The notes under the pieces are model-generated. The model saw only the letters and a list, made by a program, of their open reading frames with translations. It searched no databases and had not been told where the DNA came from. DNA of 64,000 nucleotides, taken from positions 1-64,000 of the forward strand of contig NZ_ABFU01000042.1 of the NCBI RefSeq assembly GCF_000171615.1, in the 5' to 3' direction. Within the stretch, counting starts at the first letter, position 1. Every line of letters starts with the position of its first letter. Positions 31,383 to 39,924 of the stretch are shown in pieces. The stretch is from Bacillus coahuilensis m4-4. GTDB lineage: Bacteria; Bacillota; Bacilli; Bacillales; Bacillaceae_K. The position numbers and the translations under genes were made by a program.

Positions 31383-32177
31383 ATGATTAGTAAGGATTAT
31401 TTGACGTATATTGGGATCACAGATTATAGGAATCTATCACAGCATGAATTACTTTCTTCCATACATCAACAACATTTGTATCATATCCCTTTTGAAAACT
31501 TAGACATCCATGTGGGTAAGAAACTCTCTATGAACCCTGAGGAAGTCATACATAAAATACTAGGGAACCATCGTGGAGGGTTATGTTTTGAAGTAAATAG
31601 TCTTTTGTATAGTGTCTTAAAAGAGCTTTTTTATGATGTGCACTATATCTCTGCTCGATTTTGGAATGAAGATAAACAATCCTGGAACCGGGACTGTTCT
31701 CATCTAGCCTTAATGGTGAACATAGAAGACCACCAATACTTAGTTGACGTAGGTGTTGGGGGAGGATTCTTAACCCCACTTCTTATTCAAGATAGATGTA
31801 TTCACCTGGATCATCATGGTGAATTTAAGGTGGAGAAAACAGCTAGTGAAAATGAGTTTATAATAGTGAAGCGTGTGGAAGAACAATGGGAAAGATTATT
31901 TAAAATAAGTACTACTCCAAGAGCACTACATGAATTTGAAGAAATGTGTGAAATCACACAAACCGATAGGGACAGTATCTTTACTCAAAAGAAATTATGT
32001 AGTCTGATGAATGATCAGGGGAGAGTTTCATTAACGGATCAGTATATAAAGAAAACATCAGGTGGTGAAGTAGTGAAAAAAGATATAACCTCCCAGTCTG
32101 AGTGGATTCTAGCACTAAAGGAGCATTTTACAATCGATTGGAAGCTCATCATGGATGAAAAGAATAACAAAAAATGA
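31383..32177 (+). CDS. Arylamine N-acetyltransferase
   Basis: A 264-residue enzyme that transfers acetyl from acetyl-CoA to arylamines or hydrazines. The catalytic triad is visible: Cys in RGGLCFEVN, His in CSHLALMV and Asp in VDVGVGGGF; PFENLDIH is also a family motif. ATG 31383 with AAAGGA upstream is preferred over the in-frame TTG 31338 and ATG 31356, which lie in or beside the terminator. The gene is not part of this locus in B. subtilis and may be a local insertion. Confidence 0.92.
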   Translation: MISKDYLTYIGITDYRNLSQHELLSSIHQQHLYHIPFENLDIHVGKKLSMNPEEVIHKILGNHRGGLCFEVNSLLYSVLKELFYDVHYISARFWNEDKQSWNRDCSHLALMVNIEDHQYLVDVGVGGGFLTPLLIQDRCIHLDHHGEFKVEKTASENEFIIVKRVEEQWERLFKISTTPRALHEFEEMCEITQTDRDSIFTQKKLCSLMNDQGRVSLTDQYIKKTSGGEVVKKDITSQSEWILALKEHFTIDWKLIMDEKNNKK

Positions 32178-32203
32178 GGTTTCTCATTAAGAGAAACCTC
32201 ATT
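32173..32203. terminator. bidirectional terminator
   Basis: A perfect 13-bp stem (AATGAGGTTTCTC with its complement) and five-base loop. On the minus strand it is followed by five T, so it mainly serves yqgW; on the plus strand it ends the acetyltransferase gene. Confidence 0.85.
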
Positions 32204-32221
32204 ACTTTACCCTCTCATACA

Positions 32222-32393
32222 TTAATGAGCAGCAGGGAAGCCTTGATGGATGATCGTTAGAACTGTGAACCATCCGAACACAGCAAGAGTTCCAACACCG
32301 AACACGATACCTAAACGTTTTATTTTTAAGTGCACTAATGCTTCCAAATAAAGCTAAAAGAGTAGCTAATGCCGTAATAATGATTAATCCCAT
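32222..32393 (-). CDS. yqgW: DUF2759 membrane protein YqgW, one frameshift
   Basis: A 56-residue protein with two membrane segments. One extra A near 32317 breaks the frame; removing it gives LKNKRLGIVFGVGTLAVFGW followed by FTVLTIIHQGFPAAH, the C-terminus conserved in DUF2759 proteins. The ATG at 32393 is preceded on the minus strand by AAAGGAG. It is convergent with the acetyltransferase gene. Function unknown. Confidence 0.85.
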
Positions 32394-32576
32394 CGTATTT
32401 GCTCCTTTCGTAAAGCGCTATCTTTGAAACAGTCCAAGAAACTGTTTATGTAAAGCACATCTATTCATCATTATTATTTTATTATCTTTTCATCCGTTTG
32501 TCGAGATGTAATAGACAACTTCTCTTTCCTAGTGGAAAAGGAACATGCTAAACTAAAGCTGAGGAGATGATACTGT

Positions 32577-33209
32577 ATGAAATGGATGAAAATTCCACTT
32601 GGCCCACTTCAAACAAATTGCTATATCGTATACAACGATCAAAAAGAATGCGTAATTTTTGATCCTGGAGAAGAAGCGGCTAAGCTTATGGCCAAAATTG
32701 ATGGCCAAAGACTAAAGCCTCTTGCCATCTTGCTGACCCACGCTCATTTTGATCATATTGGTGCTGTAGACAAAATTAGAAACCAATATAAGGTGCCTGT
32801 TTATATACATAAACAAGAAGAAACATGGCTATCAGATGGGATGAAAAACGGCTCTCAAAATTTCTTGCAATACAGCATAACAGCAGCCGCAGCCGAACAT
32901 GTGATATCAGAAGAAACGCAGTTAACCTTTAATGATTTTGTTATTCATGTAATGGAGACTCCAGGGCATTCTCCAGGCAGTGTATCCTTTTACTTAGAAA
33001 AGGAAGAAATCGTTGTATCTGGTGATGCATTATTCCAAGGAAGTATTGGGCGAACCGATTTATACAAAGGAAGCATGGATCAACTACTGAAGAGTATTCA
33101 TACGAAGCTACTATCTTTGCCGGAGAGAACCATTGTCCTACCAGGACATGGACCAACCACTACGATTGAAGAAGAGATGGTGAGTAATCCTTATTTAAAT
33201 GGGTTTTAA
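32577..33209 (+). CDS. yqgX: Metallo-beta-lactamase fold hydrolase YqgX (glyoxalase II-like)
   Basis: A 210-residue metal-dependent hydrolase. The zinc motif THAHFDHIGA (near residue 57), His in TPGHSPGSVS, Asp in SGDALFQGSIGRTD and His in LPGHGP are all present, as in glyoxalase II-type thioesterases. B. subtilis YqgX is thought to hydrolyse S-lactoyl-bacillithiol. ATG start after GAGGAGA. It is monocistronic, followed by two hairpins. Confidence 0.93.
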   Translation: MKWMKIPLGPLQTNCYIVYNDQKECVIFDPGEEAAKLMAKIDGQRLKPLAILLTHAHFDHIGAVDKIRNQYKVPVYIHKQEETWLSDGMKNGSQNFLQYSITAAAAEHVISEETQLTFNDFVIHVMETPGHSPGSVSFYLEKEEIVVSGDALFQGSIGRTDLYKGSMDQLLKSIHTKLLSLPERTIVLPGHGPTTTIEEEMVSNPYLNGF

Positions 33210-33252
33210 TTTTTGCTTAGTTAGATCATCATTTTGATGTAAGGCTATTTGT

Positions 33253-33293
33253 CCTATTAACTGTTCTGTTTAACAGAGCCAGTTTTTAATAGG
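33253..33293. repeat. 41-base imperfect hairpin after yqgX
   Basis: CCTATTAA pairs with TTAATAGG at the base, CTG with CAG in the middle and TCTGTT with AACAGA at the tip, with small internal loops. No T run follows. It may be an element end or a processing hairpin. Confidence 0.5.
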
Positions 33294-33317
33294 TTTACTA
33301 CAAAAATATAAAAGAAA

Positions 33318-33354
33318 TAAAAAATCCCTACAACTTGATTGTAGGGGTTTTTTA
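33318..33354. terminator. bidirectional terminator between yqgX and yqgY
   Basis: CCCTACAA pairs with TTGTAGGG, extended by A and T runs on the two sides. Confidence 0.85.
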
Positions 33355-33357
33355 TTA

Positions 33358-33603
33358 TTAATGTCCGCCAGCTCCTGGAACCATCATAAAAGTTGTCCAG
33401 TATGTGAAGCCTGCAAAAAACACTGTTAAATATGCACCAAATACATAAATATACATACGTTCTGATAAACGTAAATAGCTTAGCAGAATAAAGAATCCTG
33501 TTTGGCCTAGGAAGATTAATGATGTCGTCTTCATATCACCCAGATAGAACATAACAGCAAAAATAGCTGTCCAAAAACCAAGAACTCTAAACATACGGTC
33601 CAT
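33358..33603 (-). CDS. yqgY: DUF2626 membrane protein YqgY
   Basis: An 81-residue protein with three membrane segments and the DUF2626 hallmarks RVLGFWTAIFAVMFYLGDMK and YVFGAYLTVFFAGFTY. It ends in Gly-Gly-His. The start has GGAGGGGG upstream on the minus strand. Function unknown; conserved in Bacillaceae at this position. Confidence 0.92.
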   Translation of the reverse strand: MDRMFRVLGFWTAIFAVMFYLGDMKTTSLIFLGQTGFFILLSYLRLSERMYIYVFGAYLTVFFAGFTYWTTFMMVPGAGGH

Positions 33604-33685
33604 ATGTATCCCCCTCCTTTATTGCACATTTAGTCAATGTTTATTATAAGGAACAAATGAAGAAAAGTAAATGATTCTCTAAAGG

Positions 33686-34385
33686 TTAGTTCATAATACA
33701 AATGTGATATTGACAAGATGGACAATTTTTTGTCATATTTTCCGTTTGCTTAAACTCTGTTACTTGAAAAAGGGTTTTAAATGCTCCTTCAAGAAACGCT
33801 GTATGCATAGTACAAACCTGTTCAGGATGTGCGGATGCTTGCTCTTTAAAGGGGCAATTATAGACTTCATAGGATAAAGTATACCCCTCATAGTCTTTAC
33901 GAACGCGAGTGAAATACCCAATGGAGTGGGATATTTCGTTAAATAGCTCCATCTTTTCATCAAAATTCCACTGAGCTAGCTCCTTTGTAGCATGATTTAT
34001 TTTGTCTTCAATTAATTTCCTTCCGTGTTTTTGTCCGATTTCCTTTATTAAAAAAGAATGCTCATTTCCTAAAGAACCTACTAAATCAAGAGTCATTTCC
34101 ATTAACAATGAATAATCTCTTCTAGGAAATGTTAATTCAATGACTTTGTCATTCGTCCTGTATACACGTCCCGGACGACCGCCTTTTCCAGTCTTATAGA
34201 CATCTGACAGGATGAGCTCAACGTCTTCTAGTTCCTAAATGGAGACGGGCTACATTTGGATGGATGTGAAACATTTCTGCAATGTCTTGCACCGTTACAT
34301 CTTCTTTTGTTTTCAAGATATGATGATATATCCCATATCGTGTTGGATCTGCGAGTGTGTTGGTTATTTTGAGCGTGTGATCCAT
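33686..34385 (-). CDS. SufR-like Fe-S/Cys-rich HTH transcriptional regulator, one frameshift
   Basis: About 232 residues. The N-terminus (TNTLADPTRYGIYHHI, VQDIAEMFHIHPNVARLHL) is a winged helix-turn-helix; the C-terminus has Cys residues in YNCPFKE, VCTMH and NCPSCQYHIC, the spacing seen in SufR-type regulators that carry an Fe-S cluster. An extra G near 34235 breaks the frame; removing it gives RLHLELEDVELILSDVYKTG. ATG 34385 has AAGGTGAG upstream on the minus strand. It is divergent from mgsR. It probably senses redox or iron-sulfur status; the target is unknown. Confidence 0.75.
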
Positions 34386-34602
34386 GATCTCACCTTCTTC
34401 ACCGTATTTATCTTTATTATAAAACTTTTCATCAAAAGAAAGTATGGAAGAAATGTGAATCCTTTCATGTTCAAAAAATGTTCACAAATTTATAAGGCTT
34501 ATCAGTGTACAAAAGTTATACATAAGGTATACAATGAATATAACTTAAACGTCGACATGCATTCACGGGATTCTATTATTAATAAAAAGGGAGAGATTGA
34601 TC

Positions 34603-34953
34603 ATGGAGGTTATCTTTTATACGTATCCAAGCTGTACTTCTTGCCGAAAAGCGAAAAAGTGGTTAACGAAAGAAGGGGTTGCTTTTAATGAAAGACATTT
34701 ATTCAGAGAAACTCCTAGCTATGAAGATGTAATAAAGCTACTGTCAATGACAACCGAAGGGATTGACGAGATCTTAGCGACAAGAAGTGAATCTTACAAA
34801 AAGCTGAACCTAGATCTAAATGAACTTCCTCTATCACAAGTAGTGAAATTATTAGTAGATGATCCGAAGCTATTAAGAAGACCGATTCTAACGGATGGAC
34901 AAAAATTAGTAGTTGGGTATAATCCAGAAGCTCTTAGAAGCTTGACGAAATAA
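34603..34953 (+). CDS. mgsR: Spx/ArsC-family stress regulator MgsR (YqgZ)
   Basis: A 116-residue thioredoxin-fold protein of the Spx/ArsC family with the redox pair CTSC at residues 10-13 and the C-terminal RRPILTDGQKLVVGYN. In B. subtilis MgsR works with RNA polymerase to control part of the sigma-B stress response. ATG 34603 with GGGAGAG upstream is preferred over TTG 34597. Position after yqgY matches yqgZ. Confidence 0.92.
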   Translation: MEVIFYTYPSCTSCRKAKKWLTKEGVAFNERHLFRETPSYEDVIKLLSMTTEGIDEILATRSESYKKLNLDLNELPLSQVVKLLVDDPKLLRRPILTDGQKLVVGYNPEALRSLTK

Positions 34954-34979
34954 AAAAAATATCATGAAATTATCAAGTT

Positions 34980-35006
34980 AAAGAGAGGGAAACCCTTTCT
35001 TTTTTG
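34980..35006 (+). terminator. terminator of mgsR
   Basis: AAAGAGAGGG and CCCTTTCTTTT pair with one wobble around AAA, followed by a T run. Confidence 0.7.
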
Positions 35007-35024
35007 TTGTACAATGGTTGTACA

Positions 35025-35054
35025 ACAAAAAGGAGGTGTCATTGACACCTCCTT
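35025..35054 (-). terminator. terminator of tRNA-Gln
   Basis: On the minus strand AAGGAGGTGTCA and TGACACCTCCTT form a 12-bp stem with one unpaired base (a few tip pairs will open), followed by five T. It lies eight bases past the tRNA. Confidence 0.85.
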
Positions 35055-35061
35055 AACAATA

Positions 35062-35133
35062 CTGGGCTAGCTGGATTCGAACCAACGCATGTCGCAGTCA
35101 AAGTGCGATGCCTTACCGCTTGGCTATAGCCCA
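35062..35133 (-). tRNA. tRNA-Gln (anticodon TTG)
   Basis: On the minus strand the acceptor arms TGGGCTA and TAGCCCA pair, the D arm is GCC/GGC, the anticodon stem TCGCA/TGCGA holds loop CTTTGAC with anticodon TTG, and the T arm contains TTCGAAT. The discriminator is G and CCA is not encoded. It stands alone between mgsR and comGA. Confidence 0.96.
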
Positions 35134-35266
35134 CTGATATGAATGTAATCTTATTATGACATAATCAGAAAAAAATATGCAAATTTTTTTGTGTCTTTTA
35201 GAGGAGTTTAGAAGTGGATGGCGAATATTTCCATTAGCTCATTTGAAAGGTGGTGAATCAAATAAA

Positions 35267-36340
35267 ATGAGCATACAAACTAAAGCAGTTAGTATTATAG
35301 AAGCTGCTATTCGTTGCGGAGTGTCAGATATTCATTTTTTACCAAGAAAAAATGAATACATCATCCAGTTTAGAGCGGCTGGAATGCTCTCTCACTTCAC
35401 CTCTATTCATGCAAAAGAAGGAGAGCGGATGATTGCTCACTTCAAGTATGATGCCTCCATGGACATTGCAGAGAAACGAAAGCCTCAATCAGGTTCACTT
35501 CATCTTACCTTCAACCATCAGTCTTACTCCTTACGTTTCTCAACTCTTCCGTCTTCCTACCAACGTGAAAGTTTAGTGATTCGAATCTTACCTCAACATT
35601 CATTTCAGCCCATACAACATCAATTATTATTCCCTACAATGGCAAAGCAGTTAGTATCTCTATTAAAAAATCCCCATGGACTCCTCCTATATAGTGGTCC
35701 AACCGGAAGTGGTAAAACTACACTACTGTACACATTAGTTCAATACTGTTCAGATCAACTGCATCGCCATGTGATTACCCTTGAGGATCCCATTGAAAAA
35801 ATAAATGAGGATTTTCTACAAATACAAGTAAATGAACGAGCGGGAATGACCTACTCAAATGGACTAAAAGCTATATTGAGGCACGATCCGGATGTCATAA
35901 TGGTTGGAGAGATAAGAGATGAGGAAACAGCTCATATTGCCGTTAGGGCAGCACTTAGTGGACATTTAGTACTTTCTACTATCCATTCAAGAAATGCGGT
36001 AGGGGCTGTACACAGACTACTCGAATTCGGAGTGAATAAGGAGGAAGTCATTCAAACGGTTGTAGGCATAACCGCTCAGCGTCTCGTTCGTCTTAGATGC
36101 CCTTTATGTGGTGAGGAAGAGAAACTACATTGTCTACACTTGTTTCACAATCGAAGAGCGAGTGTAATGGAAATTCTTATGGGTTCCGCTTTACTCGATG
36201 TATTGAATAATGGAAGTCCTGTATTATCAAGAAAAAAATTTATTTCTTTAGATGAAAGCTTAAGAAAGGGAGTGGCTCTTGGATACATTACGGAGAGAGA
36301 ATATTCCAAATGGGCGATCCAAACAGAAATTTACGATTAG
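35267..36340 (+). CDS. comGA: Competence pilus assembly ATPase ComGA
   Basis: A 357-residue cytosolic secretion ATPase that drives assembly of the DNA-uptake pseudopilus. Walker A is GPTGSGKTT, Walker B region DPDVIMVGEIRDEETA, and a Cys pair CPLC lies near residue 282. ATG 35267 is the only good start in frame, though its AAGGTGG site is 13 bases upstream. An A/T palindrome upstream (35169-35190) may be a ComK-type site but does not match the AAAA-N5-TTTT pair exactly. First gene of the comG operon. Confidence 0.94.
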   Translation: MSIQTKAVSIIEAAIRCGVSDIHFLPRKNEYIIQFRAAGMLSHFTSIHAKEGERMIAHFKYDASMDIAEKRKPQSGSLHLTFNHQSYSLRFSTLPSSYQRESLVIRILPQHSFQPIQHQLLFPTMAKQLVSLLKNPHGLLLYSGPTGSGKTTLLYTLVQYCSDQLHRHVITLEDPIEKINEDFLQIQVNERAGMTYSNGLKAILRHDPDVIMVGEIRDEETAHIAVRAALSGHLVLSTIHSRNAVGAVHRLLEFGVNKEEVIQTVVGITAQRLVRLRCPLCGEEEKLHCLHLFHNRRASVMEILMGSALLDVLNNGSPVLSRKKFISLDESLRKGVALGYITEREYSKWAIQTEIYD

Positions 36341-37348
36341 GAAACAAGGTGAGGCGCTAATCCGTCTTGCTCAAATGCTAGAGAATGGTTTTTCTTTAAA
36401 GGAAGCTTTGATTTTTTTGCTCTATTACCAAGAAAAAGCTCCAGAAGAATGGGTCCGTACGATTAATCATGCATTATTAAGTGGGAATTCCTTGGCAGAT
36501 GTCTTTGAAATGATTGGTTACGGGAAACACATCTGCAGTCAAGTATACTTTGCCGAGGTGCATGGAAATATGAGTAAAACCCTAAGTGATGGAGGCTATT
36601 ACTTACTTACAAAAAAGAAAGAAAAAGAAAAATTAACAAAAAACGTTGCAGTACCCATTTGTGCTCATTATACTAGTGATCGTCATCATCATGGTCATCA
36701 ATACATTATTATTACCTCAATTTTCATTACTAGGACAGACTCTTAATTATAAGGCATCAGGAATGGCAGAGGTTTTAGTTTTCTTTCTCCATTTTCTACC
36801 TACTATTTTGTTTGTTTTTTTGTTTGATGTTTACTCTCATCTTAATCCTTGTCTATTTAATTAGAAAACGTACCTCTCCTTTTACTCAAGCCTCAATTTC
36901 AGTCATGATTCCCTTCCTTTCCTTTTACACAAAAAATTATATAACCCACTTTCTTTCGAGGGAATTGGGCTTCTTACTGAAAACAGGGATGTCGATTAAT
37001 AACGCTTTGCAAGTCTTTGAAAAGCAATCGTCGAAGAGATTATTTGCAGAAATGGCAAAACAATTTCAAAATCAGCTGATTAATGGTCACTCTTTCCCAG
37101 AAATCCTTCAAGATTATCCTCTTTTAACAGATGATTTTTATGTAATGGTCAAGCATGGTGAGAATAACGGTGAGTTGTATAAAGAATTAGAGCTGTATAG
37201 CACGATTTGTATAGAAAGAATGGAGATGCGCACGGATTTTATTATGAAACTGATACACCCTATAACCTTTGGAGGGGTCGGTCTTCTATTAGTCTTAGTC
37301 TATTTAGGGATTATGCTCCCTATGTACCAAATGATTCAAACTATTTAA
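36279..37348 (+). CDS. comGB: Competence pilus platform protein ComGB, two frameshifts
   Basis: About 355 residues, an inner-membrane GspF/PilC-type protein with repeats (LIRLAQMLENGFSLKEAL and LGFLLKTGMSINNALQVF) and three membrane segments. TTG 36279 has AAGGGAG upstream and overlaps the comGA end by 62 bases. One extra A near 36638 (restores LTKTLQYPFVLIILV) and one extra T near 36815 (restores TILFVFCLMFTLILIL) break the frame. It forms the platform on which ComGA works. Confidence 0.9.
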
Positions 37349-37360
37349 GGAGGAATAGCT

Positions 37361-37696
37361 ATGCTAGCTTTCGTGTCTAAACGCTTCAAACAAAATGAAA
37401 AAGGATTTACCCTAATTGAGATGATGATTGTTCTATTAATCATCAGTATGATTCTTCTTGTGACCGTCCCCAATCTATCTGATCAAAGTGATTCCATCAA
37501 CTCCAAAGGCTGCGAAGCTTTAGTGAATATGGTATCGGGTCAAGTGGAAGCGTATGAATTAGAAAAGCATGAAGTCCCATCGACGATTGATGAGCTCGTT
37601 GCTGCAGAGTATTTAAAAACAAATCAAAATACCTGTCCGAATGGTGATAGAGTTGTTGTTACAAATGGAGTGGTGTCCATTAGTTCAATGGAATGA
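37361..37696 (+). CDS. comGC: Major competence pseudopilin ComGC
   Basis: A 111-residue prepilin with the cleavage/methylation motif KGFTLIEMM and the hydrophobic stalk helix. Two Cys (KGCEAL and NTCPNG) may form a disulfide, as in B. subtilis ComGC. It is the main subunit of the DNA-uptake pilus. AGGAGG precedes the ATG; its stop overlaps the comGD start by ATGA. Confidence 0.94.
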   Translation: MLAFVSKRFKQNEKGFTLIEMMIVLLIISMILLVTVPNLSDQSDSINSKGCEALVNMVSGQVEAYELEKHEVPSTIDELVAAEYLKTNQNTCPNGDRVVVTNGVVSISSME

Positions 37697-38124
37697 GTAA
37701 GAAAGGATTCACTTATATAGAATTATTACTAGTATTAGTGGTGTTTTCGATATTTCTATCATTAGGAATAATAGTGGTCGATCAGTATCGTAAAACCGTA
37801 CAATCTCATTCGTTTTTAAAAGAGATAGAATCGGATTTATATTCAAGTCAAGTCACTTCCATCAATAGAGCACAAAAAACCAATATACAATTTTTGGTAT
37901 CAGTAAATCGATTTGTTGTAAAAAATTTTAACACGGGAGAGATTCTATTGAATAAGCCATTACCTCATTATGTAAAAGTAGATCCATATAGTTCGTTATT
38001 AAATTGGTCCTATACCAAAGATGGAACTGTTGATAAGTTCGGAACTTTAAAGTTGTATGTTCACGACCAACCCTATTACATTACTGTACAAATTGGTCAT
38101 GGAAGACATCTAATCTATGAATGA
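37693..38124 (+). CDS. comGD: Minor competence pseudopilin ComGD
   Basis: A 143-residue minor pseudopilin with the prepilin motif KKGFTYIELL followed by a hydrophobic helix. It is a part of the comG DNA-uptake apparatus at the cell surface. It starts by ATGA overlap with comGC and overlaps the start of comGE. The frame is intact. Confidence 0.92.
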   Translation: MSKKGFTYIELLLVLVVFSIFLSLGIIVVDQYRKTVQSHSFLKEIESDLYSSQVTSINRAQKTNIQFLVSVNRFVVKNFNTGEILLNKPLPHYVKVDPYSSLLNWSYTKDGTVDKFGTLKLYVHDQPYYITVQIGHGRHLIYE

Positions 38125-38406
38125 AAAGGGTTTTTATTAGCTGAGACAGTCGTGTCTGTGGGCATTACTCTTTTTGTATTAAGCCTGATGTTTCTTACTA
38201 TCTCTGCTTTTGTCCATTTACGAGAGGGAGAAGAATATAACGAAGCGTTATATATATTAAATGAGCAGCTTTTAAATAAACTTATTAAGAATGATGAAAT
38301 AAAGGAGAGTGTTATTCCTGTCAATACGTTTAATATAGTTGTAGGGAGTGATGCTTCCATTTGTCTAGAACGTGAGGATAAGCATGAGTGCTTCTATCTC
38401 AAATAA
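38117..38406 (+). CDS. comGE: Minor competence pseudopilin ComGE, one frameshift
   Basis: About 96 residues. A missing T near 38136 breaks the frame after MNEKGF; restoring it gives NEKGFLLAETVVSVG, a prepilin cleavage motif with the Glu at +5 and a hydrophobic helix. The start at 38117 overlaps the comGD end, as usual for this operon. It is a minor pilus component. Confidence 0.82.
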
Positions 38407-38809
38407 TCATGGTTTTACCTTACTAGAAACTCTTGTATCATTTATTTTGTTTGTTATGATTCTACAAGGATTGTATTTAACACTTAGTTCTCTTCATCAA
38501 ATCGATACGAGATTAGCGGTTCTCCCTTTTGAGTGGTCATTATTCCATCAAACGTTAACAAATGAAGTACTACAAGCAGAGAGCATGAATATTAGCCCGA
38601 ATAAAATAGAATTCATTATGGATGGTCAATTGGTGACGTATGAAAAATATGGGCTCAATATTAGAAGGAAATTAAATCATAAAGGTCATGAAATTATGCT
38701 TCAACGGCTTGAAAGTTTTACATTCCAAGAAATTGAAAATGGAGTAACGTTAACGGTTCATTCACAAAGTGGAGAATTTTATAGTGGGAACTTTTATTAT
38801 GTTAAATAA
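38384..38809 (+). CDS. comGF: Minor competence pseudopilin ComGF
   Basis: A 141-residue protein with prepilin motif NHGFTLLETL and one hydrophobic helix. The order between comGE and comGG and the C-terminal ESFTFQEIENGVTLTV fit ComGF. ATG 38384 with GAGGAT upstream overlaps the comGE end. The frame is intact. Confidence 0.9.
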   Translation: MSASISNNHGFTLLETLVSFILFVMILQGLYLTLSSLHQIDTRLAVLPFEWSLFHQTLTNEVLQAESMNISPNKIEFIMDGQLVTYEKYGLNIRRKLNHKGHEIMLQRLESFTFQEIENGVTLTVHSQSGEFYSGNFYYVK

Positions 38810-39166
38810 AAAAGAAAAAACTAAGGATATATTCTTCCTTATACGCTACTCTTCACCACATCCTTCTTACTGTTTTTGGTTAGTTTAACATCGATTATTC
38901 ACACTCATACTCGTACGATCCATGAATTAAATGAACTAAAGGAAAGAGAATCGCTATTTTTATTAACGGCAATCACTGCGAAAGAGAGTGAAGCATTATC
39001 TGGTGAATTACACTGGAACAAGGGAACCGTGAGATTTCAAAAACAAGTTCTTTCAAATACTACAACGATCAACCTGACCACCCAAACTTCTCAAGGAGAA
39101 AAAGGCATGACTTTCCGATATACTAATACCACAGGAACATTGTTACAGTGGAAAGGAAGCGAATGA
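38799..39166 (+). CDS. comGG: Competence protein ComGG, one frameshift
   Basis: About 122 residues. ATG 38799 overlaps the comGF end. A missing G near 38825 breaks the frame; restoring it gives KEKTKGYILPYTLLFTTSF, with the membrane segment continuing LLFLVSLTSII. This is a typical ComGG N-terminus with a long hydrophobic helix. Its stop TGA at 39164 overlaps the aroK start. It is last pilus gene of the operon. Confidence 0.82.
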
Positions 39167-39672
39167 TGAAACCGATTTTCTTAATTGGATTTATGGGAGT
39201 AGGAAAGACAACAATTGGCAGAAAGCTTGGTAAGGAGCTTGCCCTATCTGTTGTTGATACAGATGAAGAAATGGTGAATCAGCAAGGCGTTGAAATACCC
39301 ATTATCTTCAGTAAGCACGGCGAAACCTATTTCAGAGAGCTGGAAGAAAAAATATTGGTACAGTGCGGGAGTAAGGAGAATGTTATCGTAACAACGGGTG
39401 GAGGGATGGTCCTATCTTCTCAGAACCGAAAGTGGATGCATGATAACGGAGTCGTTGTGTGGTTAGATTGTCAGTTTGAGACAATCTGGCAGAGGGTGAG
39501 TGGTGATCATAATCGTCCCTTATCTAATGGAGCAAGCTACAGAGAACTGTTTGATAGGTACACTAGTCGTTACGCCCTTTACGAGGAAGCCGCTCATTTT
39601 AAAGTCAACACAGAAGACGATGATGTCGTGAATACGATTCATCATATTCTTAAAGGTCTAAAACTGAACTGA
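39163..39672 (+). CDS. aroK: Shikimate kinase
   Basis: A 169-residue cytosolic enzyme that phosphorylates shikimate on the way to chorismate. Walker A GFMGVGKTT, the DTDEEM Asp pair, TTGGGMV and NRPLSNG (lid) are present. ATG 39163 has AAGGAAG upstream and overlaps the comGG stop, so aroK may be read from the competence promoter unless it has its own. In B. subtilis this gene lies elsewhere. Confidence 0.94.
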   Translation: MMKPIFLIGFMGVGKTTIGRKLGKELALSVVDTDEEMVNQQGVEIPIIFSKHGETYFRELEEKILVQCGSKENVIVTTGGGMVLSSQNRKWMHDNGVVVWLDCQFETIWQRVSGDHNRPLSNGASYRELFDRYTSRYALYEEAAHFKVNTEDDDVVNTIHHILKGLKLN

Positions 39673-39703
39673 ATTGTCCAAACTGTCATTTGAGGTGAAG
39701 TAG

Positions 39704-39880
39704 ATGTCCTTAAATGATTTGATCAAGTATATCACTCAGTCACTTGTGAAGCATTTTGACCAACCGAAAGAACAACGTTCCACAAAGAGAAAGCAAAAAA
39801 AGCAAGAGAAGGAACCAATTCTATTTCGATGGTTTGGCATGATTCCTTATGCGATTATGCTATTCTTTAAGAAAAAGTGA
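39704..39880 (+). CDS. yqzE: YqzE-like small protein
   Basis: A 58-residue basic protein. N-terminal MSLNDLIKYITQSLVKHFD, a Lys/Gln/Glu-rich middle and a C-terminal hydrophobic segment (FGMIPYAIMLFF) ending in KKK match the YqzE family found between comG and yqhG in B. subtilis. GAGGTGAAG precedes the ATG. Function unknown. Confidence 0.88.
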   Translation: MSLNDLIKYITQSLVKHFDQPKEQRSTKRKQKKQEKEPILFRWFGMIPYAIMLFFKKK

Positions 39881-39922
39881 GCAAGAATTCAGTAATACGA
39901 CTGAATCTTGCTCTATTTTTTT
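39879..39922. terminator. terminator after yqzE
   Basis: GAGCAAGAATTCAGT pairs with ACTGAATCTTGCTC with one bulge, followed by a T run on the plus strand. It separates the convergent yqhG. Confidence 0.85.
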
Positions 39923-39924
39923 TA

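Noticed and set aside
34239-34688. A 149-codon plus-strand frame across the SufR-like regulator start and mgsR
   Set aside because: It is the shadow of two better supported genes and has unnatural composition and no ribosome site.
35169-35190. ComK site before comGA
   Set aside because: The stretch is A/T-rich and palindromic, but the AAAA-N5-TTTT pair with proper spacing is not met, so I do not list it as a feature.
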